DNA of 23,135 bases from a virus (IMGVR_UViG_3300030117_001083:1407-24541); one strand, 5' to 3'; positions 8,001 through 17,467 are shown, counted from the first letter of the stretch. Notes: generated by a model from the sequence alone, not told the origin. Numbers and translations are program-made.

Positions 8001-10238
8001 ACCGAAATCATCTACAAAACTTTTCTGCTTTTCAATCAAAGATTCTTTTTTGCTTTTTAATTTTGTTAAAGACTCACTTGCTTCTCTTACTTTTTCTCTT
8101 GTTCGAGGGATTTCTCCTCTAATAAAATCTTCCCCACCAAGCAAACCAACATCTCTTTTCTCTATTTCTTCTCTTTTTAATGCTCCTTTAATATAATCAA
8201 TAGCAGCATCTTCTATAGGGGTATCTCCTTTTTCTCCTAAGATAAGTTTATCTACTATCTTTACCCCAAACTCTTCTCTTGTTAATTGGTCTTGCCCTCC
8301 ACCCAAAATATTTTTATTAAACTTTAACCATAGATTAGATGTGCTTAATTGCTCTGAAGGGAATAAAGAAGTAGCTTCTTTTTTACCAGCTCCACCTCTG
8401 CTTTGAATCCAATAACCATCTAACTCCGTAAAGAAATCATAAATTTTTCCTTTGTGCTGGGCTTTCCCTACTTCAACACTATGACCAATACTTAACCCTC
8501 TTTGCACAGACTCCATTTCCATACTGTTATCAGATAACATTTTTAACTGAACCCATTTAGCATATCCAGTAGCATTATCATTCATGATTACTGCTTTAAG
8601 AGGAGTAGGCATAAACTTGAATAAAGCACTTTTTACAAAACTATTACTCTTGTAATTAAACAAAGCAGCTTGTTTATCAATAGCTCTTCTTCTTTTAGCA
8701 ATTTGGTCTGTTGTTAAATCTAATTTTTCTTGGGTGCTTTCTATATCTTTTTCAGCTCTTTGAATCCTAGAGTTTAAGTTTTCAGATTCTTTATAGGTCT
8801 CAGTTCTTTTTAATCTTTCCAATAATTGAAGCTTATGCTCTTCATTTTTAGGATTAAACTTCTCGTCAAAGTTTCTGCCAAAGAAAAACCAATCCCCAGT
8901 ATCAGGATTCCTACTACCTTCTTTTAATTTTTTTTCAACATCAGCTAATTGATTTACTTTTCTTTTTAATTGAGTGACTAACTCTGGAAGATTTCTATTT
9001 ATATTCTTAATAGTTGAATCGTAGTATTGCTTATTAGAAATTAATTGGTCTTCATCTGATAAAGCTTTTAAAGTTCCTTTTGTAAATTCTTTATTGCCAA
9101 CCTTAAAAGATTTAAGCCTTCCATCTAAAAGCTTTTTAGAATTTAAAAATAATGTTGACTTCATATCAACTTCTAAATCTTTTAACTCTGGCTTCCAGAC
9201 ATCATCAATCATTTCTTGAATTTGTTTTTTTGCTTCTGAAGGACTTTGACCAGCTTCTTTAGCCCATTTAGTAAGAGAAGATTTAGACTTCCCATGTATC
9301 ATCTTTTCGTTTTTCTTAATCAATTCTTTTAGTTGTTTTAATCTTGTCTCCATATAAACAATATCTTCTTTGTTATAGGGGACAGAAACTTCTTCAACAG
9401 TTCTAGGAGCTTTGTTTACTTTTGGATTAATACCAGCTTGTTCATAAGCATAAACAGTAGCATCAACATCTTCGTTATTTTTCTGTACATTTCTTAAGAA
9501 TTGTTGGTGAGCTTTATGTGCAGCTCTTGCTTTAGTTGTCATGGGAATGCTAATAGCACCTCCCATTAAAGCTCCGAATACTGCTGCTGTACCAATATTC
9601 ATAGCAACTTCACTTGGAGTTGCAAGAGGGTCGAAAGGATATCGAGTTGCTTCTTGACCAGCAACTATAGCACCAGTTCCAGCAGCTACACGAACCATAG
9701 AACGACCTATTCCAATAGTCGGACCTCCAAATGGCAAAGCAATAAAATTAATAGGGTCTAAGAATGCAGCTCCTAAGTTCTGCCAAAATCCAGAAGCACC
9801 AATTATTTCTCTTCTTTTTATATTTTCATCTAGGACTCTTTTTTTAAACTCCATGTGTTCAGCATTTTTAACATCTGCAAAATACATAGCATGTTCTTCA
9901 TATCCTGAAATATTATCAGGAGAAAAAGGGTCGAATTCAGGGTCAAGGATATTTCGTTCATCTTGTATAGCTTTTGTAAACTGCTCTCTAACAAAAGGCA
10001 CAACATCTATCCCAAGCATTCTTGCTGTTATTGCAGCAACTGGTCTAGTTAATCCTCTGTTATCATAATGCCAATCTTCTTTTATTCCTTCCCATTGAGA
10101 GTCATAAGAATACCCTAACTGAGCGCCTAAAGTTTCCCCAAAAGAGGGGTCAATATCTTCTAAAGGAACTGGCTTAGTTGAACTAAATCCACCTCTAGCT
10201 TTAGGGTGGTAGAAAGGATTAATTAATATACTGCTCAT
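5079..10238 (-). CDS. Giant internal virion / DNA-ejection protein (T7 gp16 position) with HExxH motif, 1719 aa
   Basis: This very large protein occupies the place of T7 gp16, directly after the gp15-like gene and before the fiber. Residues 110-235 hold a conserved-looking block (HAMYFADVKNAEHMEFKKRV, GFWQNLGAAFLDPINFIALP) and two hydrophobic stretches (about 155-195 and 211-233). Residues 290-560 and about 690-830 are long charged coiled coils. At 1060-1064 lies HEMMH, preceded by hydrophobic residues (DFVFF) and followed by ESRVANENRINRLA, the layout of a zinc metallopeptidase site; SFFPRYW follows at 1106-1112. Hydrophobic helices recur near 1316 and 1581-1593. T7 gp16 (about 1318 residues) begins with a lytic transglycosylase; I see no such domain here. 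The start overlaps the upstream stop by 4 bases (ATGA). Known relatives are ejected into the cell envelope with the DNA. The role is inferred from position, size and architecture; the protease idea is tentative. Confidence 0.82.
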   Translation of the reverse strand: MSSILINPFYHPKARGGFSSTKPVPLEDIDPSFGETLGAQLGYSYDSQWEGIKEDWHYDNRGLTRPVAAITARMLGIDVVPFVREQFTKAIQDERNILDPEFDPFSPDNISGYEEHAMYFADVKNAEHMEFKKRVLDENIKRREIIGASGFWQNLGAAFLDPINFIALPFGGPTIGIGRSMVRVAAGTGAIVAGQEATRYPFDPLATPSEVAMNIGTAAVFGALMGGAISIPMTTKARAAHKAHQQFLRNVQKNNEDVDATVYAYEQAGINPKVNKAPRTVEEVSVPYNKEDIVYMETRLKQLKELIKKNEKMIHGKSKSSLTKWAKEAGQSPSEAKKQIQEMIDDVWKPELKDLEVDMKSTLFLNSKKLLDGRLKSFKVGNKEFTKGTLKALSDEDQLISNKQYYDSTIKNINRNLPELVTQLKRKVNQLADVEKKLKEGSRNPDTGDWFFFGRNFDEKFNPKNEEHKLQLLERLKRTETYKESENLNSRIQRAEKDIESTQEKLDLTTDQIAKRRRAIDKQAALFNYKSNSFVKSALFKFMPTPLKAVIMNDNATGYAKWVQLKMLSDNSMEMESVQRGLSIGHSVEVGKAQHKGKIYDFFTELDGYWIQSRGGAGKKEATSLFPSEQLSTSNLWLKFNKNILGGGQDQLTREEFGVKIVDKLILGEKGDTPIEDAAIDYIKGALKREEIEKRDVGLLGGEDFIRGEIPRTREKVREASESLTKLKSKKESLIEKQKSFVDDFGGVKTNLIKTRDNILEQGKSRGLTQKQKKYLASLDLQIKRKGLRDFEYDNLQKFDEWIANKEDRVNFLHEKLENLVDDLERFRTSTITPKSYTAKLNVTNISELSDDEIQALWGKEFGVQKIISLDKKDMFIWDKLNKEILPKGRVNKDMIFSEWDKAQNWFGRFTPLRRGRTWTKKEKQEIINTSKLSDKQIEELFQGQGTVYIDRRRINKLWLEMQTVENRESYISSINEKWRKYVNDQKIFPDRVIEDIEIPEIQKKVNELVQEGKFSKKQSDLLLNNLEQVIVTRNHRLFIAENFSRFRKEGDLVDFVFFHEMMHGKRRRLDGESRVANENRINRLALKRSTQEGGKFAKAREMIESFFPRYWNHKIIEKYRDEFEGILTNYYMANPYKEVFDPKLKKIIVLAAKPSREEAAERARDTTQKILGEQYTAVEDIYVGKGLSKHFKHRNLDIPNSVILKFIHRNPYDIYKQYVSRTAGMVEFKKAFGNFKTIDDIKDEVFESAYEQGIINKQSPSEVKANAEDIYMNIRFGYDRVVTERIHEHPATYDKRIAYGLRFGAQTKFLGSAMMAAIAEPSIVMMNHGVGKTMHGLLDAIFDPKMRATIKEVGKWGEAIDMTLGTAQQKMVDDMRFSTFGDSFWDSAKNNFYKANGLGILTTIWKRLDALIRADHYISASRRWATGNESDFDRAYLLRYNITKDHALRISKLIDDKVIQQSDRGLWLANTKAWDDIELRDTFSKSMSSGILNTIIMGTPADKPKIVDGVVLIKTSTVQRAGLGGILKEHKDYPGYVKLEKHLAFMALPFQFYAYSMGALTSITGAFSQGALKSRVLPPMIGLGLAYFSIWLRTPSWRWEEMEWQDRMARSFEYSGLAAIHSDLFYESMHTILSLSGKNITGGFLQPKFTEDTLETAIGLGGAGPSYGYDVVDGIYEMYQGDFGRGAGLTLKNIPYFQIFYVKGLVNDWAYALDRRFD

Positions 10239-13200
10239 TGTAATTCAATTCCGTATCTTTCCTTAAACAAAGCTTTTCTTTTTTCTAAAGCTGGAGCTAT
10301 ATTTTCTTGGAATAATTTTTCTTGTATTCCTTTTGATTTTAAATGTTGTCTAATAGTATTAGCAGTAAAAACAACAGGAACGTATTCATCCCCTACAAGT
10401 GTTAATACATTCCTAAATGTATTGCTATCATCCAAATAATAAGCCATATACCTTACATCACCATCAGCTAGACTTGTTGCAACAAGTTTAACTCTTTTTA
10501 ATTCTTCTATATCTGGACCTAATGGCTCTGGTTTTTCCCCACTTGCTTCAGCTATATCTCTAGGAGAAACAGGATAAATAGCAGATGTTGTATAATTTTC
10601 CTGTTGTTTCTTTAAGTTTATCGCTTCAGCAACTTCATCTCCATGTATTAAGTTAGAATCTGTTCCTATTAATTCGTAAAACTTTTCGTCAGCAACGCTC
10701 TCAGGGTCAAAAATATATCCATCAGGCAAAACATTTTGGATTTCATTAAGAGCATAATAATATAAATCTCCAAAAAATTGTTTGTTAAGTCCATTTTTAA
10801 CTAAAGTTATTCCAGTTTTATTAATGTTATTAAAATCAATAATGTTCCCATTATAATTTGAATACTCTCTATTCTTATATCCTTTAATATTATCCATTGC
10901 AGATGAAATAAAAGCTTTTGGATTTTCCTCAAGTTGTCTGGATTGGATTCCTCCAATAATACTATATTTTAAAATAGATATAAACTCTTCAGGAGCATTC
11001 CCATTTTCAGGAATAACATCATATTTAGCTAGTAGTTTATTTAAAACAGTTCTTTCTTTAGCATTTTCTCCTACGTCAATATCTGATTGATTAGCTATAC
11101 CTACCCATGCTGACCTGTAACTGTCAGCATCTATAGAATTAAATTGGTTTATATAATTTGCAACAGGGCTATCATATCTTTTTTCTTCAGGATAATTAAT
11201 AATAATCTCAGGGTCAGAGCCAAGATATTTTTCTGAGTCAGTTTGGTTTGCTCTACTTATCCAGCCTTCAGATTCTCCAACATGTATTAAAGCATTCATA
11301 GCTCTTAGATTGTCTTGTATTCTTTCGTAACCATAAGGACTACTGCCTTTATGACTCCCCATATAAAGACTTAACATATTTGTAATTCTTCCAGTATTAG
11401 GGTCTGGGAATCTTTGCATTCTATCTATAGTAGTTAAAAGAATCCTAAGCTCTTCATCATTTAATCGACTCCAGTTTTCTATAGTTTCAATCATAAAACT
11501 AGGCATATAGCCTTTCATTACACTATGATAAAGATGTCGAGTTGCGTCTTTGCTAAGGTCTAAAGCATCATTGCTTAATAAAAATGCCATCCCATCTTGG
11601 TCAGCAGTATTTTTTTCAGTAACTAATCCGTCTTTTATCAAAAGGTTTTGCAAAATTTCTGTAGAAATATCTGAAGTTTTTTTGCTAGAACCAGCAATCC
11701 CGCTACCCATATTTTCGGTTAATTCTTGTTTTTCTACTTCTGCTTTTTTACCAGTTAAACGAGATGCAAACTCTTGCATTCGAGAATCAATATGAGCTTT
11801 TCTTCTACGAACTTGCTCGCCCAACTCAGGGTCATCTTTTGTCCAGTCAACAAGTAAATCTAATACATCTTCTAAACCTGAATCTTTTAAAGCTTCTGCT
11901 GTTTTTTCAACTCCAGGATTGACAATATAATCGACTACATCTTTATACAAGTTTAGTGTGGCATCATTTATTTGCAAGTTACCAAATTGATTTTTTGAAA
12001 AAGCTTTTTTTTCTAATTTATTATCGACAGTATTCATAATGTGCTGGGTCAACTGAAAAGAAGCTTCGTTTTTTAGCCTCATTACTTGGTTATTAATTTC
12101 CGTCATACTTAAATTAGACCAATCTTTTAATTGCTCAGTCCTCCATTTTTTTTCATAAGCATCTATATTTTTTTTGATTGAACCCCACTCTCCTTCTTTA
12201 GAGAGGGCAATAATATTTTCTAATTCATTATCCCCATCATCATCAAGTTCAGTTCTTTGTCGTTTTCTATTCTCAACAGTTTTTTCAGATTCATCTTCTT
12301 TTCTTTTTTGTTCTTCGTCTAATTCAATTTTTTCTAATTCTCTTTCTTTTGTGTTTATTTTTTCATTAAGACTAGTCATTAAGGCTGGAGCATAATTACC
12401 AATAGGATTCTCTTTAAGCATTTGATGATACTTATCTAAAGTTCTTATTAAATAAGTAGGGATGCCTTTTTTAGCTTCTGCATTTAAATCATCATTTAAA
12501 TAATCTCTAACATTTCTTAAAGTTTTTGCATTTAATTCATCAACAGCTCTTAATTGCCTTTTTATTTCTTTAGACAATTTTTCAGGAATCTGTTGGCTAA
12601 TAAACCTTCCCCATTGAGAATTGGCATCCTCTGAATTAAAAACTTTAGGGAAAGCCTTAGCTATATCATGATAACCTTTATTTAATTCACCAACAGTTTC
12701 CATTAATTCAATTACATTTTTGTCGCTTTTATCTTCATTTTTAAGAAACTTATTTCTCAAATCTGTAATAGCATCACCAGAAGCAGTTTTAATAGCAGTA
12801 GCATCAGATGAACCAGAGAATTCATTAAGAAGAGAAACTCTGTTAGAAACAAGTTTGTCTAAATAAGAAGAAGCAAACTCAGCATTATCTGAATTAAGAG
12901 TTTCTTTGTAATCATCTATAATTGATTTAAGGTTAGAATCTATTTTTCCATTTTCATCTTTTGGAAGCCAGTCTTCATTGCCATAAGCAATATAAACTTT
13001 TATTCCTTTTAATTCATCTTGAGATAAATCTTTTGATTTAAATATATTTCTTATCGAAGAAGCAACTTTTACCTTTTCAATTTGCTTATTAATTTTGAGA
13101 CCAAACCCAGCCGCCCTATGACTACCAGAAGCCACTTCTAATAAATTAGCTTCTTCGCCAGTCTCTAACATTTTACCATACCAATAATCAGCAAGCAAAG

Positions 13201-13816
13201 GGTCATCATTCTTCTCAGCTTTGTCCATTTGGAAAGCGTATTCATTCATACTATTGGTAATCATTATTTCACTTCTTGAATTCTGACGTTCTTTAGAAAG
13301 AATAAACAAATCAGAATACCCCATTTGGGCGTAATCTTTTGTTATATCTATAATCTGTTGCTTGAATTTATTAGGAGCATTTGCAGATAAATTAAACCCA
13401 TAGTCATTAAAGGCTTGATTGAATGCTTCAGCTCCACCAGAGCCAATAGAAAACTTATCTTTGTATTCTTTATATTTAATTTTTAAATCATTGTTTACAT
13501 CTTCAAAGTATCTTTTTTCTGCTAATACTTTAAAAGCTTCTCTCGCATTAGACCCCATATTCTGAAATACTTCTGAGGAGTATGCTTTGAAATCTCCATC
13601 ATCTCCTAGCGTGTAAAACATTTTCATAGGCATAGACATAGCTTGTTCTTCACCATATCTAATAGCTTCTTTTCTACCTTCTTCTACAGCAATCTTAGTC
13701 AATCTATCTACATCTTCAGCCATAGATAAAGCAGACGTAACATTAGCTCTATTTTCTGTCGTAAGCCCTATCGGACCAATAGTATATCTTCCTCTTTTTC
13801 TTTTAATAACTGCCAT
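10235..13816 (-). CDS. Large internal virion protein (T7 gp15 position), 1193 aa
   Basis: A long, highly charged, largely helical protein with no signal peptide or clear membrane helix. The N-terminus is basic (MAVIKRKRGRYTIGPIGLTT), followed by helices such as AMSMPMKMFYTLGDDGDFKA. A strongly charged coil (ELEKIELDEEQKRKEDESEK) lies around residues 490-560, and the C-terminal third is mixed alpha/beta. I recognise no enzyme motif. Position between the gp14-like and gp16-like genes and the helical make-up point to an internal core protein forming part of the DNA-ejection channel, like T7 gp15. It is much longer than T7 gp15 (about 747 residues). The start shares one base with the upstream stop (TAATG), and the end overlaps the next start (ATGA), so the core proteins are probably made in a coupled way. 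Function is inferred mainly from order. Confidence 0.8.
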   Translation of the reverse strand: MAVIKRKRGRYTIGPIGLTTENRANVTSALSMAEDVDRLTKIAVEEGRKEAIRYGEEQAMSMPMKMFYTLGDDGDFKAYSSEVFQNMGSNAREAFKVLAEKRYFEDVNNDLKIKYKEYKDKFSIGSGGAEAFNQAFNDYGFNLSANAPNKFKQQIIDITKDYAQMGYSDLFILSKERQNSRSEIMITNSMNEYAFQMDKAEKNDDPLLADYWYGKMLETGEEANLLEVASGSHRAAGFGLKINKQIEKVKVASSIRNIFKSKDLSQDELKGIKVYIAYGNEDWLPKDENGKIDSNLKSIIDDYKETLNSDNAEFASSYLDKLVSNRVSLLNEFSGSSDATAIKTASGDAITDLRNKFLKNEDKSDKNVIELMETVGELNKGYHDIAKAFPKVFNSEDANSQWGRFISQQIPEKLSKEIKRQLRAVDELNAKTLRNVRDYLNDDLNAEAKKGIPTYLIRTLDKYHQMLKENPIGNYAPALMTSLNEKINTKERELEKIELDEEQKRKEDESEKTVENRKRQRTELDDDGDNELENIIALSKEGEWGSIKKNIDAYEKKWRTEQLKDWSNLSMTEINNQVMRLKNEASFQLTQHIMNTVDNKLEKKAFSKNQFGNLQINDATLNLYKDVVDYIVNPGVEKTAEALKDSGLEDVLDLLVDWTKDDPELGEQVRRRKAHIDSRMQEFASRLTGKKAEVEKQELTENMGSGIAGSSKKTSDISTEILQNLLIKDGLVTEKNTADQDGMAFLLSNDALDLSKDATRHLYHSVMKGYMPSFMIETIENWSRLNDEELRILLTTIDRMQRFPDPNTGRITNMLSLYMGSHKGSSPYGYERIQDNLRAMNALIHVGESEGWISRANQTDSEKYLGSDPEIIINYPEEKRYDSPVANYINQFNSIDADSYRSAWVGIANQSDIDVGENAKERTVLNKLLAKYDVIPENGNAPEEFISILKYSIIGGIQSRQLEENPKAFISSAMDNIKGYKNREYSNYNGNIIDFNNINKTGITLVKNGLNKQFFGDLYYYALNEIQNVLPDGYIFDPESVADEKFYELIGTDSNLIHGDEVAEAINLKKQQENYTTSAIYPVSPRDIAEASGEKPEPLGPDIEELKRVKLVATSLADGDVRYMAYYLDDSNTFRNVLTLVGDEYVPVVFTANTIRQHLKSKGIQEKLFQENIAPALEKRKALFKERYGIELQ

Positions 13817-14268
13817 TATTCACCAGTCCAATTTTTTCTAAAATCATATAATCCTTGAATACCTTTAGTAACAGCTCTAAATCGCAAAGCTTCTGCTCGA
13901 GCTTCACCAGCTCTTTTAACACCTATAGCTTCTCTTCTATATTTATCATCAGTCATTAAAGCCATCCTATCTAAACGAACCACTTCTTCACCTACCTTCT
14001 CTTCTTCTTTCTTAAAGAATCTATCTAAACTGATATCGGAGGTATCACGAGTAACATACAACATAGAGTCATTAATATTCACATCTTCATCATAACTAGC
14101 TAAAGTATCATTATGATTTTGTGCTGCTTGAATAGCATTTCTTTTTCTTTCTTCCTCAAGTTCTCTTGCTCTTCTATCAGCTTCATCTTGTTCAGCTTGG
14201 GCTGCTTTCATAGTTCCCATTACGCTGACTAAAGTTCCGATTCCTTGAAAAATTTGTAACCAGGGCAT
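13816..14268 (-). CDS. Small internal virion protein (T7 gp14-like), 150 aa
   Basis: The N-terminus is a hydrophobic, glycine-containing helix (MPWLQIFQGIGTLVSVMGTM) that runs into an Ala/Gln/Glu/Arg-rich helix (KAAQAEQDEADRRARELEEE). The rest is charged and helical, with RREAIGVKRAGEARAEALRF near the end. This is the composition of T7 gp14, the small core protein that inserts in the outer membrane on ejection and starts the trans-envelope channel. Order confirms it: it lies directly between tubular protein B and the two large core proteins, with TAATG overlaps at both ends (14266-14270 and 13814-13818). The hydrophobic start could allow membrane insertion. Sequence similarity to T7 itself is not obvious by eye, so the call rests on layout and synteny. 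Confidence 0.78.
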   Translation of the reverse strand: MPWLQIFQGIGTLVSVMGTMKAAQAEQDEADRRARELEEERKRNAIQAAQNHNDTLASYDEDVNINDSMLYVTRDTSDISLDRFFKKEEEKVGEEVVRLDRMALMTDDKYRREAIGVKRAGEARAEALRFRAVTKGIQGLYDFRKNWTGE

Positions 14269-16874
14269 TAGAAAGCCACCTCCGCAACTATTGAATTAAT
14301 TTGTAATGATAACGGTGCATTTTGACTAATGCTAACTTGAGGGTCTTTCCCAAATCCTAGCAGTCTAAATTCTTTTTTCCCTGTTACTGGAGTTCTTTCT
14401 TGGCTCATGTCATCTGTAACCTGTCTAATAATTAAATTCTTATTATTAACAGACACAGCCAAAGTATTATTTAAATCAAGAAGAACTCTTTGTATTGTTC
14501 TTGGTTCTCCTGTAAGTGGACCTTCTTGCACCTGAGCATCAACTGGATTTGTCTTTAAATTAACATCAAACTTTAATCCTATCTCAGCTTTTGTTAATGA
14601 ATTATCTATCGCTGAAACATCACAATTACCCCCAGCAACAGTAAACTGACCGAGATAGTAACTCCCAGCGACCACATCCACGACTGCTCCGTTAGCGAAA
14701 TCAGAGCTGACGTTGAAAACTCCACTAGCTCCATAGTAAGTTTTAGCCAAGTCAGTATTAAAACTATTGCTAAACTCAGAAAGAAAAAATTTATTAGTCC
14801 CATCTCCTTGGTCACATTTTAGTACAGTATAAACATGAGTATCTATAACGCATGCAGAATGAAATGCTCCTTGACTTGTAAACTGTGTCCACCCAGCTCT
14901 TTGTTCTATTCGATTAGAATTAAACACAGATATTGTACCATCAGCATCAACAATAAATAAATAGTTTTCTGCTCTTCCAATAGCACCAGACAACATAGCC
15001 ATTTGAATAGGAGTATTAATTAAATGACTTGAAAGTGTAGAGATAGATTGTCCAGTATAACCTTGAACTTGGTCAGCAAATATAAATTCCCTAACCATTG
15101 AGCCAGAGGAATCAACAAATACAGTAGCACCATCATAGATATAAGGTCGAAGAAAAGAAGAACCAAAAGAAGTTTGCCTTTCAATAGAGGCATTAACTGG
15201 AGTTGTAGGCTGACCTTCTAAAGCTGGAACTATGAATTCATCTGTTGATGTAAATACATGGAGGTCTTTGTTAGAAATAATATGACGTATGGTATTAATA
15301 TCTCCTGTACTTGCAGTTAAATCAAGAGCATCATTATCCTCTGCATCTCCTACATCAAAATTAAAATATGTAGCAGTTTTACTTCCCCACAATCCATCAG
15401 GTTGTCCTGAAGTTCCTCCAAACCACAATCTATTTTGATGAAAAGCAACTGCTGAAGGATAACCTCTCAAAGCAGAAAAGGATTGCTCAGACCATTCTAA
15501 ATTTGCGGCATGAGTTTCTACCATAGGAGTTCCACCCCCAGCCGAAGCAGATGTAGCACTAGCAGCAGCAGAAAAAGTAAATTTATTTTCATTAATAACT
15601 TCAGCAACAGTTCTAGCACCATTAAGATTGCTGTTTGCTATTCCTCCTACAGCAGAGCAATTAGATAAAGTAAAAGCATCACTAGCAGCAAAACCATGAG
15701 CAACCATTGAAACTTCAACTGTTGCCGAACCTTCAGTAGTTCTAAAAGCATCAACAGATAATCTTTTTTTCAGAGTTCCGTAAATAGTTCCAGTAGCTTG
15801 AGTCGCAGATTGAACAGAAGTAATTTTTATTTCAGCATCATTATATCTTAATGTAATGCCAATATGTTTTGAATCAGGATAATTACCACTATCTATATCT
15901 CCAGTAGTATCAAAATAAGCTGAACTTGTTGTTAAAGTTTTGCCAGAACCAGAAGTAGCCTGAGGGTCAAGAGTAACACCAGCTGTTTGAAAAGAAAAGT
16001 AAGGTTGAAAGATTACTGTATTAGCTGAGTTCTGGTCAAAATTAAAAGTAGATACAGTAAAAGAAGTTAATCCAGTTCTTAGCAATTGCCTTACCATAAA
16101 ATCTGAATGAGCAATAAACATTGTGTCGCCAGATTGAGTATAAGTAACTTGATGAATATTAGAGCTAGTAAAAGGTAAAGCAGCAGAAGAAGTGTCTTGA
16201 GTAATAGTAGTAGCTAAAGTAACATTATAATCAGTATCAACTCTAAATACTCTAATCTTTAAATTCTCAAGAGAAATAATATATCGTTCATCATCTGAAA
16301 ATATAAAAGGAACAATTCTATGTTGCTGGACACTACTTGTAGTAAAATTAGTTACAGCTAACCTAGTGGAATCAGAAGAAGAAACATCAGTATATCTTCC
16401 ATTAAAAGCATCATCTCTAACAACTGTGACTACAGCAGCCGAAGGATTTGCTACAGTAAATCCAGATATAGCATTAATAGCAGTATATAAATTATCAGCA
16501 GTTACATTGTTAGATGTGTTCCCCCTTACATAGTGAGTGTTCCCAACAGATGCACTTGGACTACTGCTACCAGCAGTTTCAAATTCTACAGTAATTAACG
16601 TACCATCACTTTTATAAAAATTAATAGTAGAGCCAACAGGTATATTGGCATAGTCAGAAACAGTTATAGTAAAGGAAGCGTTATCTGCTGTAGTATCAAA
16701 CTCATAAAGATTAGACAATCCCGGTCTCTTAATTACACCACCTTCAGCTCTTAAAAAAAAATTCTCTACCTTTTGAGCAGAGTTTGCATATACCTGAGTA
16801 TCAGTTCTTGATATTAAAGAAGGACTTACTTCACCAAATTGCAAGTTTGTAATAGGAACTCTAAGCTTTCTCAT
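14268..16874 (-). CDS. Tail tubular protein B (T7 gp12-like nozzle), 868 aa
   Basis: The N-terminal signature is typical of this family: VPITNLQFGEVSPSLISRTD, then AQKVENFFLRAEGGVIKRPG. It belongs to the T7 gp12 nozzle proteins, which form a hexameric tail tip, close the channel until adsorption and carry the fibers. The remainder is beta-rich, with long repeats of strands and no membrane segment. Residues 455-500 (LRGYPSAVAFHQNRLWFGGT) fit the propeller-like part seen in nozzle proteins. At 868 residues it is slightly longer than T7 gp12 (about 794). It overlaps both neighbours by one base (TAATG at 16872-16876 and 14266-14270). The neighbouring tubular protein A and gp14-like gene give the same order as T7. 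A very safe assignment. Confidence 0.93.
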   Translation of the reverse strand: MRKLRVPITNLQFGEVSPSLISRTDTQVYANSAQKVENFFLRAEGGVIKRPGLSNLYEFDTTADNASFTITVSDYANIPVGSTINFYKSDGTLITVEFETAGSSSPSASVGNTHYVRGNTSNNVTADNLYTAINAISGFTVANPSAAVVTVVRDDAFNGRYTDVSSSDSTRLAVTNFTTSSVQQHRIVPFIFSDDERYIISLENLKIRVFRVDTDYNVTLATTITQDTSSAALPFTSSNIHQVTYTQSGDTMFIAHSDFMVRQLLRTGLTSFTVSTFNFDQNSANTVIFQPYFSFQTAGVTLDPQATSGSGKTLTTSSAYFDTTGDIDSGNYPDSKHIGITLRYNDAEIKITSVQSATQATGTIYGTLKKRLSVDAFRTTEGSATVEVSMVAHGFAASDAFTLSNCSAVGGIANSNLNGARTVAEVINENKFTFSAAASATSASAGGGTPMVETHAANLEWSEQSFSALRGYPSAVAFHQNRLWFGGTSGQPDGLWGSKTATYFNFDVGDAEDNDALDLTASTGDINTIRHIISNKDLHVFTSTDEFIVPALEGQPTTPVNASIERQTSFGSSFLRPYIYDGATVFVDSSGSMVREFIFADQVQGYTGQSISTLSSHLINTPIQMAMLSGAIGRAENYLFIVDADGTISVFNSNRIEQRAGWTQFTSQGAFHSACVIDTHVYTVLKCDQGDGTNKFFLSEFSNSFNTDLAKTYYGASGVFNVSSDFANGAVVDVVAGSYYLGQFTVAGGNCDVSAIDNSLTKAEIGLKFDVNLKTNPVDAQVQEGPLTGEPRTIQRVLLDLNNTLAVSVNNKNLIIRQVTDDMSQERTPVTGKKEFRLLGFGKDPQVSISQNAPLSLQINSIVAEVAF

Positions 16875-17467
16875 TAACTTCTCCTATTAGAAATGAATCT
16901 ACTTGTTATAAGCTTTCTTGATGTTTGTTGTTGTGAATCAACACTTCTAGCTTTAAGCATTGATTGGTCTGCCATTTGAGCCATAAGAGTAGACAAAGAA
17001 GAATCTCTGGCAATAGAAGTTGCAAATATCTGAGCTAAAGAATAAGAAACAGCCAACACGAAATAGCTGGGAAAGTTTTCTTCTGTTTGTCTAAATGTAT
17101 AATCAGCGACAACAGTATCAGTCGTTGCTGTGTCTGCATAAACCATATCTCCATACATTTGATATTCAATAGGATTGTCATTAACAGTTAATGCATGAAC
17201 TATTAAAGTATCAGAAGGGAGCTGATAAGCTAAGTCATATCGAGCAGTTGGAGCATCAGTAAGCCTATTTAACTCAGCTTGATTTGTTGCGAATCTCCAC
17301 CGAGCATTGCATAAAGACGTTCTAACAACATCTTCATAAACATTAGAAGATACTAATGCTTCTGTAGTTCCGTCATCAAAAGAAGTCATTGGTTCTGCAC
17401 CAATAAGGATTAAACCTCTGTTGCATATATCAACTGCCGAATCTGCTTTGGTGCTTGTTACTGCCAT
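16874..17467 (-). CDS. Tail tubular protein A (T7 gp11-like gatekeeper), 197 aa
   Basis: This matches the T7 gp11 family in length (T7: 196 residues) and pattern: ADSAVDICNRGLILIGAEPM, then FDDGTTEALVSSNVYEDVVR, LCNARWRFATNQAELNRLTD, YDLAYQLPSDTLIVHAL and NFPSYFVLAVSYSLAQIFAT. The protein forms a dodecameric ring that joins the portal to the nozzle. Its ATG at 17465-17467 lies 7 bases after the foot of a perfect GNRA-loop hairpin, and there is no free Shine-Dalgarno sequence: the only purine-rich stretch, GGGGAGG, is inside the hairpin's 5' arm. Translation may therefore be restrained or depend on RNA folding, which would suit a 12-copy protein placed after capsid genes needed in hundreds. 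That regulatory reading is inference; the protein identity is sure. Confidence 0.93.
   Translation of the reverse strand: MAVTSTKADSAVDICNRGLILIGAEPMTSFDDGTTEALVSSNVYEDVVRTSLCNARWRFATNQAELNRLTDAPTARYDLAYQLPSDTLIVHALTVNDNPIEYQMYGDMVYADTATTDTVVADYTFRQTEENFPSYFVLAVSYSLAQIFATSIARDSSLSTLMAQMADQSMLKARSVDSQQQTSRKLITSRFISNRRS

Noticed and set aside
14606-14815. 69-codon minus-strand frame inside tubular protein B, hydrophobic
   Set aside because: Shadow of a well-supported gene; no independent ribosome site and no family likeness.
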